From NCBI RefSeq assembly GCF_030129945.1, contig NZ_JARRAF010000001.1:62001-126000 (forward strand): DNA of 64,000 nucleotides. The letters are read 5' to 3'. Positions 55,295-64,000 of this stretch are shown here, one piece after another. Both the position numbers and the translations under genes were made by a program. The notes beneath the pieces are model-generated. The model was not told the origin of the DNA, did no database searches, and worked only from the letters and a program-made list of their open reading frames with translations. The DNA is from Parachitinimonas caeni. Lineage in GTDB: Bacteria > Pseudomonadota > Gammaproteobacteria > Burkholderiales > Chitinimonadaceae. Numbering within the stretch: the first letter of the stretch is position 1; every line of letters starts with the position of its first letter.

Positions 55295-56578
55295 TTATTG
55301 CTTGGTGAAGGGTCCCCAAGCAGGTTCGCGCGCATCCCCGGCCTGCACCGACAGACGCTGCTTGATGCGGCCATCACTCGATACGGCTGCCAGAACCCCT
55401 CGCCCACCTTGCTCGGTTGCGTATAGGATCATTCGGCTATTGGGCGCGAAACTTGGCGATTCGTCTAATTCTGTCGTAGTGAGAATCATAGTTTGCCGGG
55501 TAGCCAGATCAAGCGATGCCACGTTGAAGCGCCCACCCTCCCGCCGGATAAAAGTGATCGATTTCCCGTCCGGCGAAAATCGTGGTGACACGTTATAGCT
55601 GCCTTCAAAGGTCAGTCGTTGCGCATCGCCTCCCGAAGCCGGCATCAGATAAACCTGAGGACTTCCTCCCCGATCCGAGGTAAAGACGATGGACTGGCCA
55701 TCCGGCGAATAGTTCGGCTCGGTATCAATGCCATGGCTTTTGCTCAGGCGCACCGGACTACCGCCGTCGACATTAACCGAATAGATTTGCGACAAACCAT
55801 TGAGCGTCAAAACCACTGCCAGCTTGCTTCCATCCGGCGACCAGGCAGGTGCGCTATTGCTACCTTTGAACGCAGCGGCACGACGGCGACTTCCTGTAAC
55901 CAGATCCTGGACGTAAACAATCGGCTTGCGTTCTTCAAACGACACGTAAGCAAGCTTGCTACCATCCGGTGACCAGGCAGGGGACATAATGGATTCCCGT
56001 GAAGCCAGAATGGTCTGACCACCGGCACCATCTGCGTCGGCAATTTGCAGCTCATGTGCGGTCTTGCCCTTCTTCACAACATACGCAATGCGCGTCGAGA
56101 ACACCCCCTTGTCGCCAGTGAGCGCCTCGTAGACCACATCCGCCACCCGGTGTGCAGCACGGCGCAACTCACCAGGTTTAACCCGCATTTCCAATCCCAC
56201 CAGCTGGCGCTTCTGGGCAACATCAAACAGGCGGAAGCGAATCGCAGTTTGCCCCCCTTGATCGGTCACGCTGCCAATCAGCAAGCTATCCGCCCCACGC
56301 TTCCCCCAATCAGGGAAATTGACCTGCGCAGGATCGCTTGGTAAAGGTGCAGGCCCGGTCTCGATCAGCTTGAACAAGCCGCTGCGATCCAGATCCGAGC
56401 GAATGATGGGCGTCAAAGCCTGCGTCAGACTAGCCTCGCCTTCAAAGCCGGATACAGCAATGGGGAAGCGTTGGGCATTGGTTCCAACAATTTCGATATT
56501 GATGTCGGCATGGGCCGGGTTTGCCAGATTGCAGAGCACCAAAGCCATAACAAACAAGGGGCGAATCAAACGGTTCAT
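55295..56578 (-). CDS. tolB: Tol-Pal system protein TolB
   Basis: A 427-residue periplasmic protein with a signal peptide, an N-terminal domain (about 25-165) and a six-bladed WD/PD40 beta-propeller with repeated SPDGSKLAYVS / SPDGQSIVFTSDRGG blades. It relays between Pal and TolA. Confidence 0.96.
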   Translation of the reverse strand: MNRLIRPLFVMALVLCNLANPAHADINIEIVGTNAQRFPIAVSGFEGEASLTQALTPIIRSDLDRSGLFKLIETGPAPLPSDPAQVNFPDWGKRGADSLLIGSVTDQGGQTAIRFRLFDVAQKRQLVGLEMRVKPGELRRAAHRVADVVYEALTGDKGVFSTRIAYVVKKGKTAHELQIADADGAGGQTILASRESIMSPAWSPDGSKLAYVSFEERKPIVYVQDLVTGSRRRAAAFKGSNSAPAWSPDGSKLAVVLTLNGLSQIYSVNVDGGSPVRLSKSHGIDTEPNYSPDGQSIVFTSDRGGSPQVYLMPASGGDAQRLTFEGSYNVSPRFSPDGKSITFIRREGGRFNVASLDLATRQTMILTTTELDESPSFAPNSRMILYATEQGGRGVLAAVSSDGRIKQRLSVQAGDAREPAWGPFTKQ

Positions 56579-56619
56579 AGATTTCAGATTGTCGAAGTTG
56601 AGCCGGCATAGGCCAGCAA

Positions 56620-57432
56620 TTAACGCATCTTGTAAGTCAGGCTATGTCGCCGAAAGTCGCTGAAACGCAACCCCGCCGGCAGTGGCGGATATTGGCCCAA
56701 TCGCAAGATAGCCCGTTTCACAGCCTCATCGAATGCGGGATTTCCACTGGCTTTCCTGACTGTCACATCCAGTACCGACATATCGGGCAGCAAAGCCACT
56801 TCACAAATGACTTCAGGGTTACTGGTTTCATCGTCAGGAAAATTCATCGCATCTTTGATGCGTCGTCTCACCACGTTGATATAACCATCCAGCAGCCTGG
56901 CGTTGGCAGCCTGCTCTGCCGCATGTTGCTGGTCGGCCATTTGCTTGATGAGCGCCGCCGTATCCACCTTAGGCACTTGCTCTGTTGGTTTGGATGTCGG
57001 CCGCTCTATCTTGCTATCCCGCTCACTGGGTGGATTTTTTTTCTCAACCAGCTTTTCCACCTTTTTTTCAGGCAGTTTCTCTACCTTGGGCTCGGGCTTT
57101 TTCTCTGGTTTAGTCTTTTCAGGCTTTGGTTCAGGCTTAACTGCCGGCGGCCGCTCTTTTGTCTTGGGACGAGGCTTGGGCACATCCTCAATCTCGGCCT
57201 TGCGCGGCGGTTCGGGTTCAGGTTCTTCCTCGGGCGGCGCAGGCTTGGCTTTAGGTGCAGGCTTCACTTTCGGCACAGCCGCACTGACAGGGGGAGGTGG
57301 ACTCCATAACTCCACTTGTACCGGTGCAATGGGTTGATTCGTCCACTGAACACTAAAGTACAGGAATGCAAAGAGCGCGCCATGCACCAACAAAGCGAGC
57401 GTGAACGATAAACCCGGCCTGTCTTCGTTCAT
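56620..57432 (-). CDS. tolA: Cell envelope integrity protein TolA
   Basis: A 270-residue protein. One N-terminal membrane anchor (about 8-28), a long Pro/Lys/Glu-rich stretch (about 45-165; PEPKPEKTKPEKKPEPK) and a C-terminal TonB/TolA domain (about 185-270). The central region is proline-rich rather than the long Ala-Lys helix of E. coli TolA. The start overlaps the tolR stop by 4 bp. Confidence 0.92.
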   Translation of the reverse strand: MNEDRPGLSFTLALLVHGALFAFLYFSVQWTNQPIAPVQVELWSPPPPVSAAVPKVKPAPKAKPAPPEEEPEPEPPRKAEIEDVPKPRPKTKERPPAVKPEPKPEKTKPEKKPEPKVEKLPEKKVEKLVEKKNPPSERDSKIERPTSKPTEQVPKVDTAALIKQMADQQHAAEQAANARLLDGYINVVRRRIKDAMNFPDDETSNPEVICEVALLPDMSVLDVTVRKASGNPAFDEAVKRAILRLGQYPPLPAGLRFSDFRRHSLTYKMR

Positions 57433-57842
57433 TTTCCAGGCTGTACAACAAGACCGACACGCTGCACTTGCTGGCGTTTGAGCGCATCCATCGTTTTCAC
57501 TACGGCTTCATAGCGGACGGCCTTATCCGCAGCAATCACCACAGGCCGGTCGGCCTGACCTTCCAGCTTGACCTTGATGGCAGCCGTCAGGGCCACAATA
57601 TCCGCCTGAGGCTGCGGTTTGCCAGCCCCGTCAATCAAGGAGTAGCCACCGTTTTTATCAATCTCGACCCTGAGCGGCTGAATCGACAGCTGACGATCCG
57701 CACGATCAACCGAGGGCAGATTCACTAATCCCGGCTGCATCATCGGTGCTGCCACCATGAAAATCACCAGCAGCACCAGCATCACGTCAATGTAAGGGAC
57801 CACATTGATCTGAGCCATTGCCCGGCGAGTACGTCGTGCCAT
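57429..57842 (-). CDS. tolR: Biopolymer transport protein TolR
   Basis: A 137-residue ExbD-family protein with a single membrane segment containing the essential aspartate (NVVPYIDVMLVLLVIFMV). It forms the proton channel with TolQ. It is separated from tolQ by the TraB/GumN gene. Confidence 0.95.
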   Translation of the reverse strand: MARRTRRAMAQINVVPYIDVMLVLLVIFMVAAPMMQPGLVNLPSVDRADRQLSIQPLRVEIDKNGGYSLIDGAGKPQPQADIVALTAAIKVKLEGQADRPVVIAADKAVRYEAVVKTMDALKRQQVQRVGLVVQPGK

Positions 57843-57859
57843 TTAGGAATTCTCCGCGA

Positions 57860-58759
57860 TCACAGTTGGCGTACGCGGTAGCCTTTGCTACGCAGCTGAT
57901 TGATGATGCCGGCAGGGCCAGTTAAATGGGCAGCCCCCACCACTACCAAATGAGTTTTCTTGCCTGTTTTCAACAGATCGTCGATCTTTCGCGTCATGTC
58001 ATCATTACGCAGATCCAGCAATTTTCTCTCGATCGATTTGCCCACTTTGTCAGCAGAAAAAGATTTCTCCATCACGGCATGCAGCTTGTCAGGGTCTCCC
58101 GCACGCCACGCAGCGATCAGCTGCTTCAGCATCGGTTGAATCTCAGCCCTTTGAATGCTCAACAAGGTCTGCCGCAGGAACGCATCGGACTCATCTGCTG
58201 ACAAATCATTGAGCAGCGCAAATTGCTGTGCAATCGACTCCAGCTCAACGACAACCTTACCTTCGTCTTTGGCACGACGCAGAAAATGCAGATCGATACC
58301 ATACTCGGGCGAATAACCCAGCTTGCTGAACTCCTGCACCATCAGCAGCATGCCGACCATCCATGGTCGATAGCCACGTACGGCCTCCAGGGACTGGCCG
58401 GACTGAACCAGCTGTTTAATCAACAAAGTGCGTGTCTCGGCCTGAATATTCTGTTCAAGATTGTCACTACCGGCATAGCGCGCTGTAGCAAGTGCCGCCT
58501 GCACGGCGCGCTGATCCGTGGCGTCAGCCTCGACCACCAATACCTGCGCCCGGTGATAGGCATCTTCAATCGGTTTAGCCAGAGGATAAAAGCCTGACTT
58601 ACCGGCATGTACCGATCCAAGCAGATACATCGGTGCATCAGAACCGCTCACTTCCCACAGGAATTGCTTGGCGTGAGCAACCGAAGCACCCAAAAAGCTG
58701 CTCAAAATCAGGCAGAGCCCTATAAAGCGACGCCCCCAGCTCGCCAAGACCGCCCTCAT
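57860..58759 (-). CDS. TraB/GumN family protein within the tol operon
   Basis: A 299-residue protein. Signal peptide (about 1-31) then the TraB/GumN (TIKI-like) fold with LLGSVHAGK near 46, a conserved glutamate in LVVEADATDQ and the C-terminal VVVGAAHLTGPAGIINQL. Eukaryotic TIKI relatives are metalloproteases; bacterial members are uncharacterised. Start overlaps the tolQ stop by 4 bp; tolR follows 17 bp downstream. So it is cotranscribed with Tol-Pal and probably periplasmic. Confidence 0.85.
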   Translation of the reverse strand: MRAVLASWGRRFIGLCLILSSFLGASVAHAKQFLWEVSGSDAPMYLLGSVHAGKSGFYPLAKPIEDAYHRAQVLVVEADATDQRAVQAALATARYAGSDNLEQNIQAETRTLLIKQLVQSGQSLEAVRGYRPWMVGMLLMVQEFSKLGYSPEYGIDLHFLRRAKDEGKVVVELESIAQQFALLNDLSADESDAFLRQTLLSIQRAEIQPMLKQLIAAWRAGDPDKLHAVMEKSFSADKVGKSIERKLLDLRNDDMTRKIDDLLKTGKKTHLVVVGAAHLTGPAGIINQLRSKGYRVRQL

Positions 58760-59436
58760 TTGGCAGCCTGCCGCTGCAAGATATTGGAAAACTCTTCAAT
58801 AAAGCTGTCGAAACGATTGGCCAGGCGATCAATGTCATGTGCAAACCGGTTGTATGCTACGACCGCCGGAATCGCAGCAAACAGACCAATGGCGGTTGCA
58901 ACCAGGGCTTCAGCAATCCCGGGCGCTACATGAGCCAGACTCGCCTGCCCTACATTTGCCAAGCTGCGAAAAGCATTCATGATGCCCCATACCGTACCGA
59001 ACAGGCCGATATACGGTGACACGGAGCCAACGGACGCCAAAAATGAGGTATGGGCATCCAGCCGGTCCAGCTCACGCTGGCAAGCCGCCTTCATGGCGCG
59101 TCGTGTACCTTCCATCAGTGCCGACAGATCAATGCCATTCTGTCGGCGCAGCTTCACGAATTCGTTGAAGCCCGCCTCGAAGATACGCTCCATTCCCACA
59201 CCAGGTTGAGCACTGACTTGCTGGAATAGTCGTGAGAGGTCTGCGCCGCTCCAGAACGCCGCTTCAAATGATTCGGTACGCGCCCGGGCATTTCGCAAGG
59301 TGAAGATCTTGTTGAAGATGTGCCACCAGGACATGAGCGACAGCAGAAGCAATCCACCCATAACCAGCTGCACCAGTAAACTGGCATTGGCAATCAGGGT
59401 CAGTATTGATAAGTCCTGGTTCGTGGTGATTTCCAC
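58756..59436 (-). CDS. tolQ: Biopolymer transport protein TolQ
   Basis: A 226-residue ExbB-family protein with three membrane segments (about 18-40, 130-155, 170-195). Conserved VGSVSPYIGLFGTVWGIM and the TolQ-type AxATxIGLFAAIPAV helix are present. ybgC, which often precedes tolQ, is absent; ruvB lies upstream. Confidence 0.95.
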   Translation of the reverse strand: MEITTNQDLSILTLIANASLLVQLVMGGLLLLSLMSWWHIFNKIFTLRNARARTESFEAAFWSGADLSRLFQQVSAQPGVGMERIFEAGFNEFVKLRRQNGIDLSALMEGTRRAMKAACQRELDRLDAHTSFLASVGSVSPYIGLFGTVWGIMNAFRSLANVGQASLAHVAPGIAEALVATAIGLFAAIPAVVAYNRFAHDIDRLANRFDSFIEEFSNILQRQAAK

Positions 59437-59606
59437 AGTGGTTCCTTATTACTCATTTGGGCACGCGGCGGATTCTACCTGCAAGCCGCACAAGTCGATA
59501 CGCCAACAGCATATTTATTGCTTGCAAGGGTACCGCTCCCCATCGCAAACAATACAAGCGAATCTGTCACTTTTGATCAACAGAAGTTCAACCGGATCGC
59601 CATCCC

Positions 59607-60653
59607 TCAGTCCAGTAAATCGCCCTGCACCCTTGCCGGTTGCAACCCAAAATGTTGATAAGCAAGCAGGGTGGCCATCCGGCCACGGGGCGTTCTCTGC
59701 ATCAAGCCCTGTTGAATCAAATAGGGCTCCAAAACGTCTTCGATGGTATCGGGAGACTCACCAATTGCGGCGGCAACGTTATCAAGCCCTACCGGTCCAC
59801 CACCAAACTTCTCAATGACCGCCGATAGAAGTTTGCGGTCCATCAGGTCCAACCCGGCATGGTCTACATCCAGCATCGACAAAGCCGCGTCCGCGACCGC
59901 CACGCCCACTTTGCCATCAGCTTTCACCTGAGCGTAATCGCGCACACGCCGCAACAGCCGGTTGGCAATACGCGGCGTCCCCCGCGATCGGCGTGCCACC
60001 TCGAAAGCTCCGGCTTCGTCGATCTCCACTTCCAGCAATCTTGCGGATCGAACCACGATGCGCGACAGTTCTTCAGGCGTATAAAACTCCAGCCGCGCCA
60101 CAATACCGAAGCGATCCCGCAACGGATTGGTCAGCATGCCAGCACGCGTCGTAGCACCAACCAGAGTGAAGGGGGGAAGATCCAGTTTGACGGAGCGTGC
60201 GGCTGGCCCTTCGCCAATCATGATGTCGAGCTGATAGTCTTCCAGCGCAGGGTAGAGAATTTCCTCAACCACTGGCGACAGCCGGTGAATTTCGTCGATG
60301 AACAACACATCGTGAGGTTCGAGATTGGTCAGCAATGCGGCTAGGTCACCGGCCCGCTCCAGCACTGGGCCCGACGTCTGGCGCAAGTTCACCCCCAACT
60401 CTCGGGCAATGATGTGTGCCAGCGTCGTCTTACCCAAACCTGGTGGACCAAACAGCAAGACATGATCCAGCGCTTCACGCCGCAAACGCGCTGCTTCAAT
60501 GAATATCGAGAGTTGATGACGGGCTTTTTCCTGGCCGACATATTCGTCGAGGACTTTGGGCCGCAAGGCGCGTTCCAACGCCTCTTCCTGATTAGATTGT
60601 GGCTGAGCAGCCACCAGTCTTGGCGCACTGGCCAGTTTGTCTGTTTCGATCAT
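59607..60653 (-). CDS. ruvB: Holliday junction branch-migration helicase RuvB
   Basis: About 348 residues. AAA+ Walker [12 protein letters not shown], Walker [13 protein letters not shown], sensor 1 GATTRAGM, and a winged-helix C-terminus ending [21 protein letters not shown] 60653 is chosen over TTG 60665 by family comparison. It follows ruvA by 34 bp. Confidence 0.96.
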   Translation of the reverse strand: MIETDKLASAPRLVAAQPQSNQEEALERALRPKVLDEYVGQEKARHQLSIFIEAARLRREALDHVLLFGPPGLGKTTLAHIIARELGVNLRQTSGPVLERAGDLAALLTNLEPHDVLFIDEIHRLSPVVEEILYPALEDYQLDIMIGEGPAARSVKLDLPPFTLVGATTRAGMLTNPLRDRFGIVARLEFYTPEELSRIVVRSARLLEVEIDEAGAFEVARRSRGTPRIANRLLRRVRDYAQVKADGKVGVAVADAALSMLDVDHAGLDLMDRKLLSAVIEKFGGGPVGLDNVAAAIGESPDTIEDVLEPYLIQQGLMQRTPRGRMATLLAYQHFGLQPARVQGDLLD

Positions 60654-60687
60654 GTTGCCAGCCAAAATCCGATGTAGTTAGTGGCGA

Positions 60688-61281
60688 TCAGCCTTTAGCC
60701 AATCCGCGCAGAGCCAGGCGCAGCCCCTCTGTCACGGTCGTATCTGTCGGCAAAGGTTTGACTGCAGCCTGAGCTTCCTTGTCGTTGTACCCCAAAGCCA
60801 GCAGGGCGTGGACAATTTCGTCTCGGCTATCTGCGGGGGTCTGAGGCGATGCCGCCGAAGGAATACCTGCCGCCCCGTTAGTCGTCAGCTTGCCTCTTAG
60901 CTCCAACACCAATCGCTCTGCAGTTTTCTTGCCGATACCCGGCGTCCGCGAAAGCTTGGCGACATTGCCCTCGGCAATAGCCATCCCCAACTCGTCCACT
61001 GTCATGCCGGAAAGCACCGCCAAGCCGATTTTTGGCCCTATCCCCGAGACCTTGATCAACTCCCTGAAAGTATCGCGCTCGCTGCGGCTAGCAAAACCAT
61101 ACAGCAAGTGGGCATCCTCCCTGATCACCAGGTGCGTAAACAAAGTTACGGACTCTCCCAGATTGGGCAGGATAAAAAAGGTGCTCATTGGAACATCGAT
61201 TTCATAGCCAATGCCCCCCACCTCCAGAACAATTTGAGGAGGTTGCTTCTCAAGAAGTTTACCGGTCAGTCTGCTTATCAT
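60688..61281 (-). CDS. ruvA: Holliday junction DNA-binding protein RuvA
   Basis: About 197 residues. Starts [28 protein letters not shown] (OB fold), two HhH motifs ([31 protein letters not shown]) and a C-terminal RuvB-binding domain. The open frame extends to 61350, but ATG 61281 matches all family members. Confidence 0.95.
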   Translation of the reverse strand: MISRLTGKLLEKQPPQIVLEVGGIGYEIDVPMSTFFILPNLGESVTLFTHLVIREDAHLLYGFASRSERDTFRELIKVSGIGPKIGLAVLSGMTVDELGMAIAEGNVAKLSRTPGIGKKTAERLVLELRGKLTTNGAAGIPSAASPQTPADSRDEIVHALLALGYNDKEAQAAVKPLPTDTTVTEGLRLALRGLAKG

Positions 61282-61364
61282 TGCTCGTACCAACTCCAAT
61301 ATTTTGGGCGAAAAGGCCAGTGGCAGAGGTGCTTCGGCACTACCCGCCAAACATTAATTGCAGT

Positions 61365-61925
61365 TCATTGCCAAGGTAGTTCGAACAGCATCCTGATGCG
61401 TGACCCAAGCTCTCGGATGCGCATCAGTATTCCCAAAGGGAACCTGACATCCTGGGCATCAAATCCCTGAGCCGAAACACCCAAACGATCTGCCATAAAA
61501 AGTGCCCGTTCATTATGAAATGCCTGGGACACAAAAAGCACGGAACCATGACGCCGGTTGTTGATGACCGAATCAATCGTACGATCTGCCCCATCCAGCT
61601 TGATCAAGCCGGACGGTACGCCACAAGCAACCAAATCTTGCCGCAGTAAGCCAGGGCTGACATCGCTGACAATAATTTGCTGGACCTTTCCTGCACGATA
61701 CAACGCCACAGTAGCGTCGATCCGATGCCAGTAATACAGATTGGGCCCGCCCAATCGGCTTTCGCGCGGTGCGCCCAATAGCACGACCACTGCATTGCCG
61801 GGTATCCGGTTCAGGTCCGCACTGTGTCTGCCTTGAGCCAGCCAGGACACATATGCGTAGATTTGCAGTGGTACTGAAAGTAGCCATGCCAAGAGCAACA
61901 GACCGAACCGGAACCGGCGGATCAT
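61365..61925 (-). CDS. YdcF/SanA/ElyC-type DUF218 membrane protein
   Basis: About 186 residues. One N-terminal membrane helix (about 5-25) and a DUF218 domain (about 45-165; [37 protein letters not shown]). SanA-like proteins affect envelope barrier function in enterics; mechanism unclear. Its ATG overlaps the ruvC stop (ATGA), and ruvA follows 83 bp later, so it is embedded in the ruv cluster. Confidence 0.82.
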   Translation of the reverse strand: MIRRFRFGLLLLAWLLSVPLQIYAYVSWLAQGRHSADLNRIPGNAVVVLLGAPRESRLGGPNLYYWHRIDATVALYRAGKVQQIIVSDVSPGLLRQDLVACGVPSGLIKLDGADRTIDSVINNRRHGSVLFVSQAFHNERALFMADRLGVSAQGFDAQDVRFPLGILMRIRELGSRIRMLFELPWQ

Positions 61926-62440
61926 CGCACCACCCAACGCCCTCGACGAGACCCCATGCCCGCTTTCGCCAACGCCCCAGTCGCATGGCCCGCATGACAC
62001 AGGGCACAGGCCAAGGCATCGGCTGCATCCGCCTGAGGAGCACCTTCCAGCGCCAACAGACGTTGCACCATATGACCAACCTGAACTTTGTCTGCATGGC
62101 CATTGCCGACAACCGATTGCTTCACTTGCAATGCGGTGTATTCGGCGACGGGTAAGCCGGCCAGAACCAGCGCACTGATTGCAGCACCACGGGCCTGACC
62201 AAGCAGCAAGGTCGATTGTGGGTTAACGTTGACGAATACCTGCTCGACGGCCGAGGAATCTGGCTGATAGGTGGCAACAATCTGAGCCATACCATCGAGA
62301 ATGGTCTTGAGGCGCGAGGGCAAATCGCCATCACCTGTTCGAATGCAACCACTTGCAACGTAGCTGCGATTTTGACCAACGCAGTCTATCAGCCCAAAAC
62401 CGGTAACCCGCAGGCCAGGATCAATTCCGAGGATGCGCAG
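61922..62440 (-). CDS. ruvC: Holliday junction resolvase RuvC with apparent CTG start
   Basis: 172 residues if started at CTG 62440, matching the usual 170-175. It then begins (L/M)[18 protein letters not shown], the exact family N-terminus, with catalytic Asp in GIDPG, Glu in AVEQVF and two Asp in [11 protein letters not shown]. No ATG, GTG or TTG lies in frame upstream; the next ATG-type start (near 62323) would delete the first catalytic aspartate. AAGGA sits about 6 bases before the CTG. Confidence 0.9.
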   Translation of the reverse strand: MRILGIDPGLRVTGFGLIDCVGQNRSYVASGCIRTGDGDLPSRLKTILDGMAQIVATYQPDSSAVEQVFVNVNPQSTLLLGQARGAAISALVLAGLPVAEYTALQVKQSVVGNGHADKVQVGHMVQRLLALEGAPQADAADALACALCHAGHATGALAKAGMGSRRGRWVVR

Positions 62441-62634
62441 AGTGGATTCCTTAGGGAGGCTAACAATTGAAGACAGACGCCATATGCTATGCTGTCTGAG
62501 TTCCCTACAACCCGCGTACCGTCAGAAAACTGCCTGATGACGGAAGACGCAAGGCCGGACGGGAAGGTGCTGGATTATAAACCGGCCCGGCGCCAAGCGG
62601 CGCAAGGCAGCCATCTTTCGAGAGCTACCCAGCC

Positions 62635-64000
62635 GTGAGCGTTCGCAAATTCTTCCCCGCCAACGCAGCCCTAACCGACGAAGAAGCCCTGTACGGTTAC
62701 CGCGCAACGACGCAAATTCTGGCAGCCATGCGCCAGGTCATCTGGTCGATGACCCTTGGCCGCGACAAGATCCTCTACCTCTCGCCATCCGCCGAGCAGT
62801 TATATGGTGAATCGGCTTCGGTTCTGAGAGACCACCCCAATTTCTGGCTGGAAGCCATTCACCCCGAAGACAAAGCCGCCGTCTGGTCCGGCATGAGTCA
62901 CCTGATGCAAACCGAGCACACTGAATTTGTCTACCGCATCCAGGTAGAAGATAGCTCAGTGCAGTGGGTACATCATCGCAGCCAAATTGGCCACAACCGC
63001 TTTGGCGTTGCCGAACGCATCGACTTCTGCGTAGCACTTTGCGACCCACCCAAGGCTGCCAATACGGGCGTCGAGCCCTATCAGAAACTGTTCAACGCCT
63101 GTGGCGACGCAATGCTGTTGCGAGACCCGACAACACTTAAAATCGTCGAAGCAAATCCTGCTGCGATCCGGATGTTTGGCATGGGCAGTGCGGAGCTTTG
63201 TCGCCAGCGTCTGGAAGAACTCTCGGATCGAACGGAAGGCTTTGATTCGGCCGCCGAAGCCGAAGCGATTGAAGCCGCTAAAAAGGGGCAGATCCAGCGC
63301 TATGATTGGCAGATTCGCACCATGCATGATCAGGCACGCTGGGTTGATATTACCTTGACCATCGTACATCTCGGCGGAAAAGAGTTGCTGTTAACGGTTC
63401 TACGCGACAGCGACACACGCAAACAGCAAGACGAATCCCGAATAGTCGCTGCCGACATTATTGCCAGAAGTGTCGATTTTGTTGGGTTTGCCAATCCAGC
63501 AGGTCAAATTGCCTCGCTCAATCCAGCCATGCAGGAGATGTTAGGGGTTCGCGCCGACGAAGTACGTAAGCTGTTTCTGACAGATCTGCTACCGGTCTGG
63601 GCACAACCGCTCTTTCTGCATACTTGTCTGCCGCTGGCAACAAAAAATGGCATCTGGCGAGGAGAATTGGCGCTAGTCGGCCAAGAAGGCCGCCATATCC
63701 CGGTTATTCTGAATTTACTCGCCCATAAAAAACGGGGAGCCATCAAGGGCTACTCACTAGTAGGTGTGGATATTTCCGAATACAAGCATCGGGAGAACCG
63801 TTTGCTCCAGACCAAAGAGCAGCTCGAAGCAGATAACCACATTAGGCAACAGATGCTAGCTAACGTCAGTCACGGGCTAGTGCCATCGTTAAACGCCCTG
63901 CAAAACTCGCTCTCTAGCCTGACTACCGAAGACGCAGCCAAAGCAGCAGCCAACATCGCCAGAGCGGTCAAGCAGATACGCACGTTGGTGGATGCTGTGA
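62635..64000 (+). CDS. Multi-PAS sensor histidine kinase, truncated at window edge
   Basis: 455 residues are visible from GTG 62635, with no stop before the window ends. No membrane segments are seen. Three PAS-like domains lie at about 30-145, 148-265 and 275-390. They are followed by a coiled coil and a segment MLANVSHGLVPSLNAL resembling an H-box (usually NVSHEIRTPL). ATP-binding and any receiver domains would lie beyond the edge. It is divergent from ruvC; the 194-bp gap shows no convincing promoter. Confidence 0.75.
   Translation, partial: MSVRKFFPANAALTDEEALYGYRATTQILAAMRQVIWSMTLGRDKILYLSPSAEQLYGESASVLRDHPNFWLEAIHPEDKAAVWSGMSHLMQTEHTEFVYRIQVEDSSVQWVHHRSQIGHNRFGVAERIDFCVALCDPPKAANTGVEPYQKLFNACGDAMLLRDPTTLKIVEANPAAIRMFGMGSAELCRQRLEELSDRTEGFDSAAEAEAIEAAKKGQIQRYDWQIRTMHDQARWVDITLTIVHLGGKELLLTVLRDSDTRKQQDESRIVAADIIARSVDFVGFANPAGQIASLNPAMQEMLGVRADEVRKLFLTDLLPVWAQPLFLHTCLPLATKNGIWRGELALVGQEGRHIPVILNLLAHKKRGAIKGYSLVGVDISEYKHRENRLLQTKEQLEADNHIRQQMLANVSHGLVPSLNALQNSLSSLTTEDAAKAAANIARAVKQIRTLVDAV

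Noticed and set aside
62520-62634. Possible cyclic-di-GMP (GEMM) riboswitch before the PAS kinase, suggested by GACGCAAGGCC
   Set aside because: Only one short conserved-looking segment is present; the other conserved blocks and spacing of the aptamer are missing.

Overview
The window reads as ordinary chromosome of a betaproteobacterium, probably near the Neisseriales (Chitinivorax/Chitinimonas-like). This is an inference from gene content and order: pilGHIJ-pilL twitching chemotaxis, lptD-surA-pdxA, leuS-lptE-holA-rng, a ruv-tol-pal-cpoB-queE-queC run, recB-recD, argA and a betaproteobacterial AmgK-type kinase. Both strands are densely coded in short operons. No rRNA, prophage, CRISPR array or intact insertion sequence was seen.

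Layout. 1-1.6 kb: cytochrome c4 and EngB. 1.9-12 kb: Pil-Chp chemosensory system (two response regulators, CheW-like PilI, receptor PilJ and a 2.1-kaa PilL/ChpA hybrid kinase). 12.6-14.6 kb: double GNAT, VanY-like peptidase, unknown small gene. 14.6-16.8 kb: cobalamin riboswitch and BtuB-type receptor. 17-22.5 kb: AmgK-like kinase, LptD, SurA, PdxA. 22.7-26.7 kb: secreted PKD-repeat protein, crotonase, FecR-SPOR protein. 27-32.9 kb: LeuS, LptE, HolA, RNase G. 33.4-36.5 kb: beta-barrel protein, beta-helix protein, a broken FixJ-like regulator, GloA, two tRNA-Lys genes. 36.6-41.9 kb: a PhnD-like binding protein coupled to a PAS-GGDEF-EAL protein, then ArgA. 42.1-48.5 kb: CreB-like regulator overlapping recB, then recD and a VOC protein. 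48.6-52.9 kb: 2OG-Fe(II) oxygenase, DUF924, ProB, MsrQ, QueC. 53-59.4 kb: QueE, CpoB, Pal, TolB, TolA, TolR, a TraB/GumN protein, TolQ. 59.6-62.4 kb: RuvB, RuvA, a YdcF/SanA protein, RuvC. The right edge carries a truncated multi-PAS sensor kinase.

Most notable is a dispersed family of large palindromic elements lying just after stop codons at five places (about 12.04-12.42, 25.54-25.86, 32.99-33.39, 48.51-48.59 and 52.03-52.20 kb). Complete copies have long terminal inverted repeats enclosing one or two stem-loops. Arms match closely within a copy but differ between copies, so base pairing is kept while sequence changes. Loop modules recur in either orientation. No protein is encoded. They look like MITE-like or giant-REP elements, and I know of no named family they match. 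One supplies the stop codon of the FecR-SPOR gene. Other oddities are an apparent CTG start for ruvC, a TraB/GumN gene inside the tol operon, a SanA-like gene inside the ruv cluster, recB-recD coupled to an orphan CreB without recC, and a FixJ-like pseudogene.
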